A stretch of DNA of 64,000 nt from Histoplasma ohiense (Eukaryota > Ascomycota > Eurotiomycetes > Onygenales > Ajellomycetaceae), in the NCBI GenBank assembly GCA_017607445.1, contig JAEVHH010000002.1:3835501-3899500 (forward strand), read 5' to 3'. How positions within the stretch are numbered: position 1 is the stretch's first letter; each line of letters opens with the position of its first letter. Below, piece after piece: positions 35,046 to 47,694 of the stretch. Under the pieces are notes generated by a model. The model saw only the letters and a program-made list of their open reading frames with translations, had not been told where the DNA came from and did no database searches. Position numbers and translations under genes: made by a program.

Positions 35046-38000
35046 AGCATACAGACAACAGATCTGAGATTCTTCAATCTCATTCTGCAGATGAACTTTG
35101 ACAGCAGCTCATCAAGTGACTTCTTATGCTAGAACATCAACATCAGTGATGCAGCTGATATCACAGAAACAATCAGCAGAAAAATCACTCTCTGCAGATC
35201 TTTTGAACAAATACAGTCAGAGTGGCTCTCTGTCACACAGCAGCTCTACAGCTTGCTTTCAAGCAGAGCTGTGAAGTGATCTGTATACAGAAGTCTTACA
35301 CACATTCTGATATCAAGACTTCTAATCACTCAGCATATGAGTGCTTTGCATTCATAGACTGCTGGAATGACACTAATCTGAAGCAGTGAGAGAAGAAGAG
35401 GCCTCAGATCATGACATACATACACAAAGATTCAAAAATAAGAGCACAGCAACACTGATCTGTGCAAAACAGAGATCTGCTGTGAATCAGTGTCAATGAC
35501 TGCCACATTCTCAATGTGTACAGACAGTCTGAGACAGATACAGTCATGAACTATCTGATCAATTTGAGCTCATCAGTCTGCTGTCTAGTAGGTGGGGATT
35601 TCAATGTATGATATGATATCTTTGAATCAGAGGCAGTGAATCTGCACTGAGAAGGAGAGCTTGTTCAGTGGATCAGTGAACACAGAATGGACTTTGTGAA
35701 AGAGATAGATATTTCAACTCATATAGCAGATTATGTGATTGATCTCATCTTCTTCAATGTAGTCTTTGCTTTCACTTCAGTGCATCAAGATTTACACTGC
35801 AGTTCAGACCATCAGTCTATAATTACTATGCTGTCAACAACATCTCAGACACAGCAGAGCAGAGCTTAGATCAAGATTATAGACTCTCAGCTGAAGCTCT
35901 TTGCAGATTTTGTCAGAGATCTCATGATGAACATATCTTACTCAGATAGAGTTGAGAATGCAGCACAGCTTGATAATCTGATCTGACACTTCATTCAGAA
36001 TCTTCTGACTGCAGCTCAGATAGTCAGCAAGTCAGTGCAACAAAAACAGACTACAGCTCTCTGATGAACAGCAGACTACTGAAGAGTGCATTGAGAGCTC
36101 ATCACTCATCAGACAGAGATCACAAAGCATTGATTCAAGAACACAGTGCACAAGGCTAAGTGTGCATACTGAAGACAGATGATCAATGAGGTCAGAGATG
36201 ACAGAGATCTGTATCAAATGATAGCATGACATGAGCTGAAACTCAACCTCAGAGCACCCTCTCTGATGGTTGAGGATCAGATCATAGAAGAGACAGTCAT
36301 CAAAGCTGAGACACTTCAGCAAATCATTCTGAAGTGATACAACTCAGTCAATGATTTGAAATACAACTCATTGAATGATGAGCACTGAAGCAGCATGAGA
36401 AATCTGCTCTGAAACCTCTGAGTTGAGATGAAGAAGATAGAGTGCAATATCATTGAAGTACAGAGTATCTCTTCAGACACAGATGAAATCACAATGCAGC
36501 TGCTCAAGACATACTGACAGTATGTGTTTCTCTTTGTACAGCAGCTATACAACTGCTGCCTCTGACTCTGCCACTTTCCACAAATCTGAAAGCTGGCAGA
36601 GATGGCAATGATATTCAAGATAGATAAGAGGAACAGAAGCTCAGTCCACTTCTGAAGACTCATTACTCTTCTCTCAATAATCTTCAAGAGGCTGGAACAC
36701 ATTGTTGCAAGATGACTGATGTACACAGCACTTATTCATAATGTAGTCAGCTCACAGCATGAAGAGGTGCTGCTCAGATGATCAGCAATGAATCTGATAG
36801 CTGCTTTCACTCATGAAGTGAAGACAGTCTTTGCACAAAATAAGAAGATATTCATGATCACAATGAATGTACAGAGTGTCTTTGATGCTGTGCTGTGCAG
36901 ACAGCTGCTTCAGCAGATGACACAACAGAGATGACTGTACAAACTGCTACAACTCATTGACAGCTTTCTCATCAAACACAGAGCTCAGATCTGACTGAAG
37001 GAGATCATCACAGCAGCACATCAGATGCAATGTGGCATGTCACAGAGATCTTCTCTGTCATCAATACTGTTTCTTCTGTATCTGACAGAGCTGCTGTGAC
37101 AGAATCTGAAATTGCACTTTGGCTATGCAGATGATCTGAATACTTGGCAGATTATACACTCACTTGACAGCAATACTACCCTTCTCAGCCATGATATACA
37201 GAGTATTCTGAGATGAGGGGAGACAAACAAAATAGTCTTTGCATCAGAGAAACTTGAGATGATTCATCTCACAAGAAAGTGATACAATGAAACACTGTCA
37301 GTGATTGTGTCAGAGAATCTGATCATACACTCTGTCACTGCTTCAGCTGAACAGAAGCCAGTATTTCACTGACTGAGTGTACACTTTGACAGAAGACTCA
37401 TCTGAAGATCACACATCTCTGCTCAGACAAAGAAGACAAGAGCTGTGGCTCAGCACATTCAAAGTCTGAAGAAGATCAGAGATGAGTCTTCAGCAGATGC
37501 TCTGTAAAAGATGATCACTATCTATATGATTCTCTCACTGCTCTATGACACAGAGACCTGGTACAGCAGCTGCATGCAGTCAGTAAGACACACAGACAGA
37601 AGTGAGGAGATCAGCTTCTGTCTGAAATGACATATGAGAACAGTTGAAAAGATGCTTACCATGACAGTCAGAGAAATCCTTTCAGTTTTTCATACAACAC
37701 TCATCACAACTCTATATCAGAATGCTGAGCTTCCATCAGCAATGATAGCTCTGAAGAAGATCAAAATGTGTTTTGTGACAAGGCTTCAGATGATGAATGA
37801 GAGACACTCACTGACTTCATGAATAGCTCTTTCAATGATCACATATGGAAGAGAGGCTGAAACCCAGCAGCACTCAAAGATCAAGATTCAGAGGTTGAAA
37901 GCACTGCTGTCTGCAGTCAATAGATTCACACTTGTCATTCCACACTACTCAGAGAGATGTGGAACAGATCCCACAGAGGGTGTAGATAAAAAGAATACTG

Positions 38001-39289
38001 CTCAGATATTCAAGAAATGATGAGAAAGTCAATCTTCAACAGATCTATATATTTTCTCAGATGAATCAGAATAGATTCTTGACAACAGCAGATGAGTTGA
38101 CTATGACTTTATAGTCTATCAGAGAAACAAACAGCTGATCAGCTTCTCAGCTGCACTGAGCTCTATATCACATATCTTCAACACTGAAACAGTTGATGTC
38201 TGCTGTGCATTAGAGTGTGCAGTGAAGCTTCTACTCTGTGCCACAGATGACAGCATCAACTCTCAGATCTGACTCTGTCTTGACAACATCTCAATCATCT
38301 AAGACATACAGAGCAGTGTGGTGATCTTCTTGAACTGAGTCTACAGCTGCTGTCATGAGTTTCTTAGACAATATAGTGTGGGCCTGAAATGGGCCTCTGA
38401 GCATATGAAAATAGAGGACAATGAGGAAGCAGATCATCTGACTAAGCAGATGATCTCATCTACTGCAGTTTCAGTCTATGAACTCAAGATCATACCCACA
38501 GTCAGTGGAATCTGCACAGTAGTCAAGCAGCTCAGTCAAGAGACAGAGTAAGAGTGATGAAGCAGAGTCTGTGAAAAGCTCTCTGACTGATATCAGAGCT
38601 GAAGATTCAGCAGATCAACTGTGGAATATCAAGTGAAGATCTCTTCAGAGCTCATCATACCACAGCATATTCTTCATCACTGACTCACACTCTGCTTCTC
38701 TCATGAGAACTTTTTCTGATACCACAGACACTTTCAGCATACAGATGTGAGACTCATCTGTGTCTGTGAACACAACAAAAGCTCAGAACATTTGATGCTC
38801 TGTTGATATTTACAGAGACACTTCTCTCACTGACTCAAGAGATCAGCAGCATAGCCATACAATCAAATGACAGCTGTTGTCTATCTAGAGTCTCTGATCT
38901 CTATAGACTTTGTAGAACTGCTTGGCTGCATGCAGTTCTACACACAGTACTGCATAAGATAACACAGCTGTTTGAGCACACATCATCTGACAGCCCCCCA
39001 CAGCAGTTCCAAGCCTATACAGACGGTACAGATAGCACAACATCCAGTACAACTGGTTCAATCAGTACAATAGATTCAATCAATACAATTGATACAAACA
39101 GTACAATCAATTCAATCAGTACAATCAGCTCAATTGATTCAATCAGTACAAACAGTACAATCGATTCAATCAGTTCAATCAGTACAATCAGTTCAACTGA
39201 TTCAATCAGTACAAACAGTATAATTGATACAATCAGTACAATCAGTTCAGTCAGTTCAATTGATTCAACTGATGTAAGTGATTAAATCA
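35045..39289 (+). pseudogene. TadB ORF2 (T3): endonuclease, RT, RNase H, knuckle
   Basis: One frame through 35471 (RDLLW), LNVYRQ, LVGGDFNV (35585-35608), VIDLIF and SDHQS, so the endonuclease core is complete apart from TGA at Trp. The RT catalytic box YADD (37124-37135) is intact. The post-RT region is open at 37634-37822 and 37835-38020. RNase H begins with LYIFSDESE (~38045; DGS to DES) and has IEDNEEADHLTK near 38410. The C-terminal knuckle CVCEHN...H..LC is near 38760-38800. The tail runs into the 9-bp repeats, read as Gln-Ser-Val-type triplets. It is broken by many TGA codons. Confidence 0.88.
39025..39285 (+). repeat. 9-bp minisatellite (T3)
   Basis: About 29 units of ATCAGTACA / ATTGATTCA / ACAAACAGT type, giving an unbroken Ser/Thr/Ile frame (part of 38803-39285) and a Gln/Ser/Val frame. 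Same site as in T1 and T2 but with different arrangement. Confidence 0.9.
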
Positions 39290-39955
39290 GTATGATGAGC
39301 TCATCTGTTTCAACTAGCTGTGGTGTAATCAGTACAGTCTGTATGCTGACTCAGTTGATATGCTCTCAACTGCAGATATGCACTCTTCTTCTTTCTTCTC
39401 ACTGCTCTCTCTGTCTCTCTTCACTTCTTTCCTCTCACAACCTTCTTCAGTGCTCTCTTCTCTCTCTCCCTCCAGGTTTATGCTGGGTCATGTGACTGCA
39501 AGATGCCACAGAGGGCACAGTCTTTTCTTCACTCTTTTCTTTATTTTTCTTTTCAGAACACTCACTTTTTCTCTTTTCTTTTGTCTATCTCATCTGTCTT
39601 TTCTCTGCTGTTAGAAGCACAGACAGTTCTTGAATCAACTGAGGGAGTTATCTCTCTCCATTCACTGTAAAGTCTTTCAGACACAGCAGCAGCAGTTTCC
39701 CTCAGGAACCACACTATAGCCCCACCATGAATGGCCATATGTTGGGTCAGAAGTGGATGTGCAGCTCAGTAAAACCCTTTTCAATGAGCTGAGTCTTCTC
39801 AAGAGTTGCCACCTGGATTCTGTTTTCTTTCTCTCTGTGTACATAGAAATCTCTTCAGTGTAGCACATCTCCATGCCCTTCGGGAGGCTTCTGAAACACA
39901 GATGCTGCCCGTGTTTTCTCTGGGATGTTAAATCAATACAAACAAACAAACAAAA
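39290..39955 (+). other. TadB 3' UTR and (AAAC)n tail (T3)
   Basis: CT-rich region (TTCTTTCTCTCT runs), then a conserved block around GGGATGTTAAATCAATAC and six or so bases of each AAAC unit. The conserved block precedes the tail in all three TadB copies and is probably the RT recognition end. Confidence 0.75.
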
Positions 39956-40478
39956 TCTGTAGAAGACAGTCACTATCTATATAATTCTCTTACTGCTCTA
40001 TAACACAGAGATCTGATACAGCAGCTGCATGCAGTCAGTAAAACACACAGACAGAAGTGAGAAGATCAGCTTCTGTCTAAGATAACATATAAGAACAATT
40101 GAGAAGATGCTTATCATAATAGTCAGAGAAATCATTTCAGTTTTTCATACAACATTCATCACAACTCTATACTGAAATGCTGAGCTCTCATCAGCAATGA
40201 TAGCTCTGAAGAAGATCAAAATGCATTTTGCAACAAGGCTTCAAATGATGAATGAGAGACACTCACTGACTTCACAAATAACTCTCTCAATGATCACACA
40301 TGAAAGAGAGACTGAAATCTGACAGTATTTGAAGATTAAGATTCAGAGATTGAAGACACTACTGTCTGCAGTCAATAGATCCACACTTATCATTTCACAC
40401 TACTCAGAGAGATGCAGAACAGATCTCACAGAGAGTGTAGACAAAAAAAATACTATTCAGACATTCAAAAAATGATGA
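39956..40478 (+). pseudogene. TadB T2: post-RT segment
   Basis: Matches 37505-38015 of T3 (IVREIISVFHTT, LSSAMIALKK). It begins with the second copy of the 14-bp duplication and ends at GATGA (40474-40478), the target duplicated by GypA A4. Confidence 0.85.
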
Positions 40479-40741
40479 TGTGAGATGTAGTGACAGTGTG
40501 AAGAGTAACAGTAGAAGATAGTTTATAGTGTAGCAGAGATAATAGTAATATATTGTAGAGTGTAGTATAGTAGTGTAATGTGGTGTAGCTAATTGCTAAG
40601 AAAGAAAAGAAAGAGAAAGAAGATGTGTGAAATACATACATTGATATATATATATATATAGAAATAGTAGTAGTGAGAGTATAATGGAAAGAGATAAAAA
40701 TAAGTGAAGATAATAAGGAAATAATAAACAAGTGAATTACA
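40479..40741 (-). repeat. GypA 3' LTR (A4)
   Basis: 263 bp, TGTAATTCAC to CATCTCACA on the reverse strand. Partner 47695-47957 differs at about ten sites, mainly former CG (AGTGTAATG against AGCATAATG) and GG-to-GA. Confidence 0.95.
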
Positions 40742-41304
40742 ATTGTCTCTCTTTTTTATAAGAGCTGCTCTCAGCAATTGTATAGATTGCTTGCTAGTAG
40801 ATAATTGCATTTCTGTATTGTAAGTTCCGCTTGTTGATAGCAGTGTATCGATCACATCCTCTAGATAGCTTGTATTCGCGTCCCTTAGATAATTTGTATA
40901 CATGTTGTTATCGATTTTCTAATGAGATGGAATTGGTGGATTCTTTGGTTGCTAGAGATTGTATGCAGAGAAGCAAAAAGAATTTCTTTTTCTTGAAGAT
41001 TTCTCTTCTTTTTTAACTTGATCATCATCAAACTTCTTGTTCTTCTGCTGTGATTTTCTTGTTTCTAATTTAATAAAGATTTTTAAATTTTTGTTGATTC
41101 TCTCTCTTCCTCCCCTCTTTTTTCAAAATGAGCTCTCTTGAATATTTCAATTTTAAGTAAGTTGTTTCCTTGCTGGCATTTATCATGTATTATTGCTGGT
41201 GTTTCTTGTCAGTGGTGTTATTAATATGATCATGTGTGCCACTAGCTTGTTTTCATATAGCATCATTCACTGTTCACTTGTTATATTGCTCTAGCTCTAA
41301 TCAC

Positions 41305-42060
41305 ATGATGCACAACAGTCAGATTTCATGTGAATGTTGTGCCTCTAGACTTGAGAATGTTGATTTTTGATGTGTGTTGAAGTTAAATGTCTGAAAGCAT
41401 TGTGAGGCTTGTGTCTCTGCAGAGAAATTCTGCAAATCTGTGAGTAATCCTCTTTAATTCTTATTTCCTTTTTCTTTTTCTTCAAATTTGTCTTTTGAAT
41501 AGATAGTAGTGCTCTTAGCAATGTTGATATACTGATAATGATACTAGATGTGTGATACACCTCTTCTGAGGCACATCATGCACAGATGAGTGTTTATTTT
41601 TGCAGAGATGATGACTGAGAAGAATATGATCAGTCACAAAAGTTATCTTCATTGTTTGATAAAACAATTGAACACATCTTGTCTGATAATGCTGTCTGCT
41701 CAGAGCAGAGCAGAGATGAATGCTCTATAATCTCAGCATCAAGCAGCTGCTGAGTCTGCAGAGATGCAGATTATGAAGACAGTGATTGTATCTGTATCTT
41801 TTAGAGTGAATACATTAGAGAAAGAAAAGAATGTGGAGAAGAATATGAGAGTTTTGAGAGTGGTGAGCTCTGAGAACTCTGTGATGAAGAAATCAATTGA
41901 GAAGAGGTTGATGAAGAAGAAGTTGACTGAAGAGTCAATGAAGAAGATTATAAAAATACTGATGACTGCAGCAGTGTCTGTGATGCCTGCTTTCTTTGTC
42001 AATTTACCACTGACATCAGTGGAGCAGAGAGAGAGAGTGCTTCAGACAGTGGAGAAATGA
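41305..42060 (+). pseudogene. GypA antisense cysteine-rich spliced gene (A4)
   Basis: Transcribed, if at all, opposite to gag-pol. Exon 1 starts at ATG ATG (41305). Residues encoded by 41329-41433 form CX2C-X10-C-X9-CX2C-X6-C, broken by TGA at a Trp. The intron begins GTGAGT at 41440 (or GTAATC at 41444, which keeps exon 2 in frame) and ends TTGAATAG at 41502. Exon 2 is acidic and Ser-rich (EEYDQSQKLSSLFDKTIEH), followed by a Lys/Glu-rich part whose best-open frame shifts (41764-42060), so a second intron or frameshift is likely. Homologous exons occur in A2 and A5. The cysteine spacing recalls Zn2Cys6 with a longer first loop; function unknown. Confidence 0.5.
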
Positions 42061-42506
42061 GAGAAGAAAATGAAAAGAAATATCTTTCTTCATCAGATAT
42101 GTCAGAGAATGAGTAGATTGATAAAGAAGAAGAGAAGTGAGAAGACAAATATTTTGTGAAATAGACATTTATCTATATCTCTGCACTCAAAATGAATGCT
42201 GATAATTTATGAATATCAGAAGAAGTATTGAGTGAGAGTGACAGAGAGAAGAAATGAAAGAGATGATGAAAGAAAGAAGAAGAAGTAAGAGATGAGAAAT
42301 GAGATGAGAGTGAATGAACTGAGAGTCTTTAGACTTTTCTTAGAATCTGTTTTCTTTGTTTTTTCCTTGCTTGTATATTTTATTTTTTGTATTTATTATA
42401 CTCAAATTGAGTTTTTTCCTTTTTCCCTTTTCTCTGATAAAATCCTTAAAAAAAAATGCATTTGATTGAAGTTTGAGTGAAATTTGCACTTCTAGCATTT
42501 TTTGAT

Positions 42507-45500
42507 TTAAGATTTGTGCTTCTGATGTCTTTCAACTTGATGTTCATGCTTTTGACATTTGAAAATATATTGTTTTTGTATTTGTTGTTTGTTTTCTTGT
42601 TTGAGAAAGATTTTGAATGCTTGAGTGTTCAATATATTTTCTTCTGATTCTCATGTATCATCACTAGAACCCCAATCTGTTCATCTCACAAGATATTTCA
42701 GAAATTTGTTTTTTCATTGTCATTTTTCAAGAATTTCTTCAACTTGATATTCTTCTTTGCTGTTGACAAGTTTCAGTTCTGATTCTGGCAGAGCTCCATT
42801 TCTGTGATTGTATGGCTTCAATAAAGATATATAGAATACAGAATGAATGCTTCTATATGAAGATGACAATTCTAGTTTGTACACTTGTTTCTCAATGATA
42901 TCCAGAATCTTGAAGAGTTCAACATATTTATGATCAAGTTTGTGAACCAGATGCAGCAATTGAAGATTTTTTGCATTGAGTATGACATAGTCATCTATTT
43001 TAAATTGTTGAGATTTATGTTTTGTATTATAATAGATTTTCTGTGCTTGTTGTGTCTTTTGTAGATTCTTGATGAGCTTATGATGTGTTTTGTCAATATG
43101 TTTTGTGTGGCTAGCAGTATGTATGATGACCGGTTGTGATGATTTGCTGATATTAATTTTCAAATCAGATTGATATCCCATTAAGACTTCTGCAGATGTC
43201 ATTTCAGTAGAGATATGTTGAGAGATATTGTAAACAAACTGCATCAGCAGTAGTCAGTGTGCTCAGTCATTTTGATGATAGTTGATAAAGTATCAGAGAT
43301 AATGTTTCAAGGTTTAATTTTGTTGTTCTGTTTGATCATCTGTTTGAGAGTGAAAGGCTGTTGAAAGTTTTCAGTGTGTGTCTAGTATATAACAAAAGAT
43401 GAATCAATAATGGCTTGTAAACAGTGAATCTTGATTGAATATATGGTTTTTGAGTACTCTGTAAATTGTATAGAACTTGATATAAATGATTTCCACTAGT
43501 TTGTCAGCTGTAATGTTTTTGATGCAAGGAATATATATTGTAAACTTGGTATATATATTCACAATCACTAAAATTGCATCATAGATTTGATGAAGAAATG
43601 TAGAGGCTGGCAAGTCTGTAATAAAATTTATAGTAATAAACTCAAAAGAATTTGATGATAAGAGAATTGTATTCAATTCTCTATATTGTCTGTGCTGTTT
43701 TGACTTTACTCTTTGACAAGTATCATAAGTGGATATATAATTTTTGATATTTCTGACTAGCTCATGTCAATAGTATTTGTTCTGAATGCTGTCTATAAAC
43801 TTTTTTATATCAAAGTGATCCCTCTGTGAATCATCATGGTTTGCACTGATAATTTCATCAATGAGTGTCTTTTGTTGAGGGACATACACACAATCATCAG
43901 CATATAATATATCATTCTCAGAAATTGTTCATAGTATATTTTCAGTGACAGTCATATTCTTCTCTTTTATCTTTTTTCTTTGCTCAGCAGCAAAAAAATC
44001 AATCTTCTGTGCTTTACTCAGAAATAAGATGAAGGATTCAAACATTTCTGTATATGCTGAGTTCTTAAGAATAGCCTTATTGACTGCAATCTGGGGCATA
44101 TATTGCTCAACATGCAATGAAGGGGAAGAGTTTACACAAGAGATAGAAGACATCAATATATAAAGTGCTTTTCACTCATTAAAAAAAGCATTTTGCTCAT
44201 TAGAGACTCATGCACAGACTACATCAGAAGAAATATCATTTTGAAAAGAAGTATCAGTTTTTCAGTCTAGTCTAACTTCATGTTTCAGCTTCTGTTGCAG
44301 AGTAGATAACATAGTTTGATCATTATAGATCTCACTGTAGTCTGTGCAATGACTGAGCCCATCAGCTGAATTCTTTGATTCAGAGTGATGCAGTAATACA
44401 AAATCATAAGCAGATAAAGCTTCCATTCATCTGATCTGATGTCTGTTCAGTTTCTTAGTTGTCATAAAGTACTGCAGATTGGCATGATCAGATCAGATTT
44501 GAATTGAATACTGATTTCTCTTCAGATAGTGTCTTCAATTCTTAAATACTGCTACAATAGTCAAGAGTTCTTTATCATGAGTATCATAATATATTTTCAT
44601 ATCAATCAACTTTCTTGATCAGAAGACAACTGAATGTCAGTGCTCATCATTCTGCAACTGTGACAGAATAGCAGCAACTGCAAAAGTGAATATATCAGAT
44701 TCAATCTGAATACACTGAGCTGGATCAAAATGAGCTAATAGAGAAGTATATATAAAGTGTGATTTGAGCTCATTGAAAGCATTTTGAGCATCTTCTGTTC
44801 ATATAAAAGTGGCTTTTCTTTCCCTCTTCTTGCTCTCTTTTGTAAGTTCAAATAATGGGGCTGCAATAGAGGAGAAAGACTTAATAAATTGCTGATAGAA
44901 ATTAGCAAAACTCAAGAAGAATTGAATCTCTTTAATTGATTTAGATGTAGATCATTTCACAATAGTGAAGACTCTGTCTGACTTCATCTCAACATCATTT
45001 GTATCTATAACAAATCTCAGAAACAAGATTTTGTCCACTTCAAATTCACACTTAGAGAGTTTTGTAAATAGATTCATACATTCAAGATGTTCTAGCATCT
45101 TAGTAACATACACTTTATGTTTCTGCTTTGAATTGAAGAATATGAGAATGTCATCCAAATAGACAATGCAACATATATCCAACAAATCAGACAAGGCATT
45201 GTTAATGTATGCTTGAAATATCACTGAAGCATTAGCTAGTTCAAATGGCATAACTACATATTCAAAATGTTCATATCTCATTCTAAAAGCTGTCTTCCAA
45301 TGGTCTTTTACCACTATAAGTATGCAGTGGTAGGCATCTCAAAGATCCAGCTTAGTGAATATCTTGGCTTTTGAAAGTCTATCAAATAATTCACTTATTA
45401 GAGGCAGAGGATATTGATTCTTGATGATGATTCAATTTAATTCTTGATAGTCTACACAAAGACAGAGTTCATCATTTTTTTTGAGAACAAAGAGAATCAG

Positions 45501-46328
45501 TGCATCAGCTGAGCTACTGAATGATTATATTCACTCTTTATCTAATGCATTTTTTAAATATTCTCTTAGAGCAGCTAACTCAGTTTCAGAGAGATTGTAT
45601 ATTGATATAAATGAAGATTGTGTATTAGACTCAAAATCTATACAGTGTTCTGTCTCTTCTGATCTTTTCACACTTATAGCAGCTTCTTCTGAGAAGATAT
45701 GTATGTATGACATGACATAATTAGATAGACTGATCAGTAAGTTCAAATATACAGCTGAGAATATATATGAAGCATGCTTTGAGTCTTTTGAATATTCTGT
45801 AGATAATACTATAAGTATTTCTACTCTAGCTTCTGTGAGAACTTCAGTTAAGACATCTTATTCAGAAATAATTTGAAGCTGTTGTTCATCTTCAGAGCTT
45901 CTAAAGAAGAATTGTTCATCTGATCAATCTATAAAAGAATTTGTTTGTCTTAATCAAGAAAATTCTAATACAAGACTGTAGTTCTTCATCTTCATTGTAT
46001 GAAAGAAATGAGATATCTGCTGTGTATTACTCTTGTGATCAGTGACAGTAGTTGCAATGTTATACTCTTCAAAGAAGTATATTATGCATTCATCAATCAA
46101 TTTGATCATTTTGATTTTGCAGTGAACAGCTTCTAGATTGTGATTCTTTGCTCAAAATTCATTGACACAGTTCACTTCTGACTCAGAGTCTACTAGTGCA
46201 AGCACTTTTTACAGACTCTTAGATGTAGCAAGTTCCACTGTGACAGTGAAGTTTAAAATATTTTTGCATTGATTTTTCATATTTATGACTGTCATTGTGA
46301 GCTGAATGATATATTTTAAATGTTTTTT
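42507..46328 (-). pseudogene. pol: GypA pol (A4): protease, RT, RNase H, integrase, chromodomain
   Basis: About 1,270 codons in a single frame. Order on the reverse strand: protease near 46180 (LVDSESE, DSG changed to DSE); RT 44950-45750 with intact YLDDILIF (45150-45161); RNase H ~44340-44720 (ESDIFTFAVAA, YDTHDKELLTI); integrase zinc region ~43690-43890 (H...H...CQ); core 43250-43676; Gly/Pro-Tyr C-terminal part; chromodomain ~42570-42770 (EYQVEEILEK...LKYLVR.T). Chromodomains of this type bind methylated histone H3 and steer integration to heterochromatin, consistent with the nesting seen here. Broken by TGA at Trp positions. Confidence 0.92.
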
Positions 46329-47647
46329 GAGTTCTTTGAGTTCTTTGTGTCTTTTGTATTGAGTTTCAAGTCAGACTTGATGTTTTTGGATTTGTCTTTG
46401 AGTTGTTTGAAACATGAATCAATGGTATGTTCTGGTCACTTGCAATAACAGCAATATTTTGATTGAGTGAAGTCATTGAATTTTGTAGTATCATTTCATC
46501 TGTGTTTGTTTTGTGATCTATTATCAGCATTATTTCTGTTGTTAAAGCTTTGAGTGGGATTTTTGAAATTTGACTTCTCTTTAAGCTTCTTCCATCTCTC
46601 TGGCAGATTCAATTCTGTCATTGCAAGTTTATGTAGAATGGCATCATAGCTTAACTCTTTCAATTTGATTGCATATTTATTGAATTCTCAGTGAATGGAA
46701 GATAGAACTTTCATATAGAGATGTGATTTCTGATGGTATTCACTATAAAAATGCTGCAGATACTCTTCAATTGATTGTAAATGTGAAGCAAATTGTTGAA
46801 CTGTCTGATCTTCTTGTTGCTCTGTTTTTCAGTACTGTCTATTGACATCTTGGAAATTTTTATCTGAATTGATGATTTGACATTGCATTCAACTAACAAA
46901 TTCTTCTCATGGTGGCAAAGTCTGTATATCATGTGTATGTTGATATCAATGTTGTTGCATTTTGACATTGAAATGAGTAACAGCTTCAATGATCTTTTGA
47001 TGGTTGTGTTTGTTGTAGTAATCAAGATCACTGATATGAAAAGTGATAGCAGCTGTAACAAAGTTTTTAAATTCTTTTATACTTTGATCTCAGAACTTTT
47101 TCACATCTCTCTGAGAAGAGTAATCACTTATACTGAGATTTTGAAATTCTAATTGTCAAAGTGATATCTGACTATGTCTTCCACTGACAGTAGTCACAGC
47201 ACTTTTCACTAAGATATTGAATACTTATAGTGTGACTTCTGATGATCTGAGAATACTTGTGATATTATCACAGTTATCATTCACACTAGTTGCATCTCTA
47301 CTGTGGTTTGAATGTGCTTCTAGTGTATTTCAGATGACTGGAATTGTTTCATTCAATTCTTGTAGTAAAGTGTTGTATCAGTGTTGAAGTTCTTGCAATT
47401 CTTTCTCAGTCTGTAATTTTTTGATTCTTCTGATCACAACTATCTTTTCAGTCTCAATTGTACTGAGATCTTCAGAGGAGGTATCTTCTTCTGAACTATA
47501 TTCAGAGTTCAATTTCATAGAGAAAGATGATGCTTGTTGCACACTTTCAGTGGCAGAAGTGTGTGTTTCACAGTTTTCTTCCATAATGTTTGCTGCTTTG
47601 AGTTTGATGATAGCATGAGTACAGTGGATGCTGTGGATAGAGGTCAT
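46316..47647 (-). pseudogene. gag: GypA gag (A4)
   Basis: 443 codons, ATG at 47647 to TAA at 46316-46318, identical in length to the A1 and A5 copies. Acidic Ser/Glu-rich N-terminus open for 89 codons, then interrupted by TGA and one CAG-to-TAG-type change. CX2CX4HX4C knuckle near 46425-46470. A AAA AAC slippery heptamer (46322-46328) lies one codon before the stop. Confidence 0.88.
46322..46328 (-). promoter_or_regulatory. Putative -1 frameshift heptamer, GypA (A4)
   Basis: A AAA AAC on the reverse strand, in the gag frame, one codon before the gag TAA, with pol in the -1 frame. Confidence 0.7.
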
Positions 47648-47694
47648 GACTATTACTCAATGAATCATCTCTTGAAGATTGAGTGATTAGAAAC

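Larger units (their letters stand above)
33247..39955 (+). mobile_element. TadB copy T3, complete LINE inserted in T2
   Basis: 6,709 bp from CAGAGCATCCTTAC to the (AAAC)n tail. It is flanked by a perfect 14-bp duplication TCTGTAGAAGACAG (33233-33246 and 39956-39969). It is the least mutated TadB copy and the best reference: 5' UTR, ORF1, ORF2, 9-bp minisatellite, 3' UTR. It lies in the same orientation inside an older copy of its own family. Confidence 0.97.

Noticed and set aside
45481..45720. Plus-strand open stretches over GypA pol (also 555-794)
   Set aside because: Shadows of the pol frame on the other strand, without domains.
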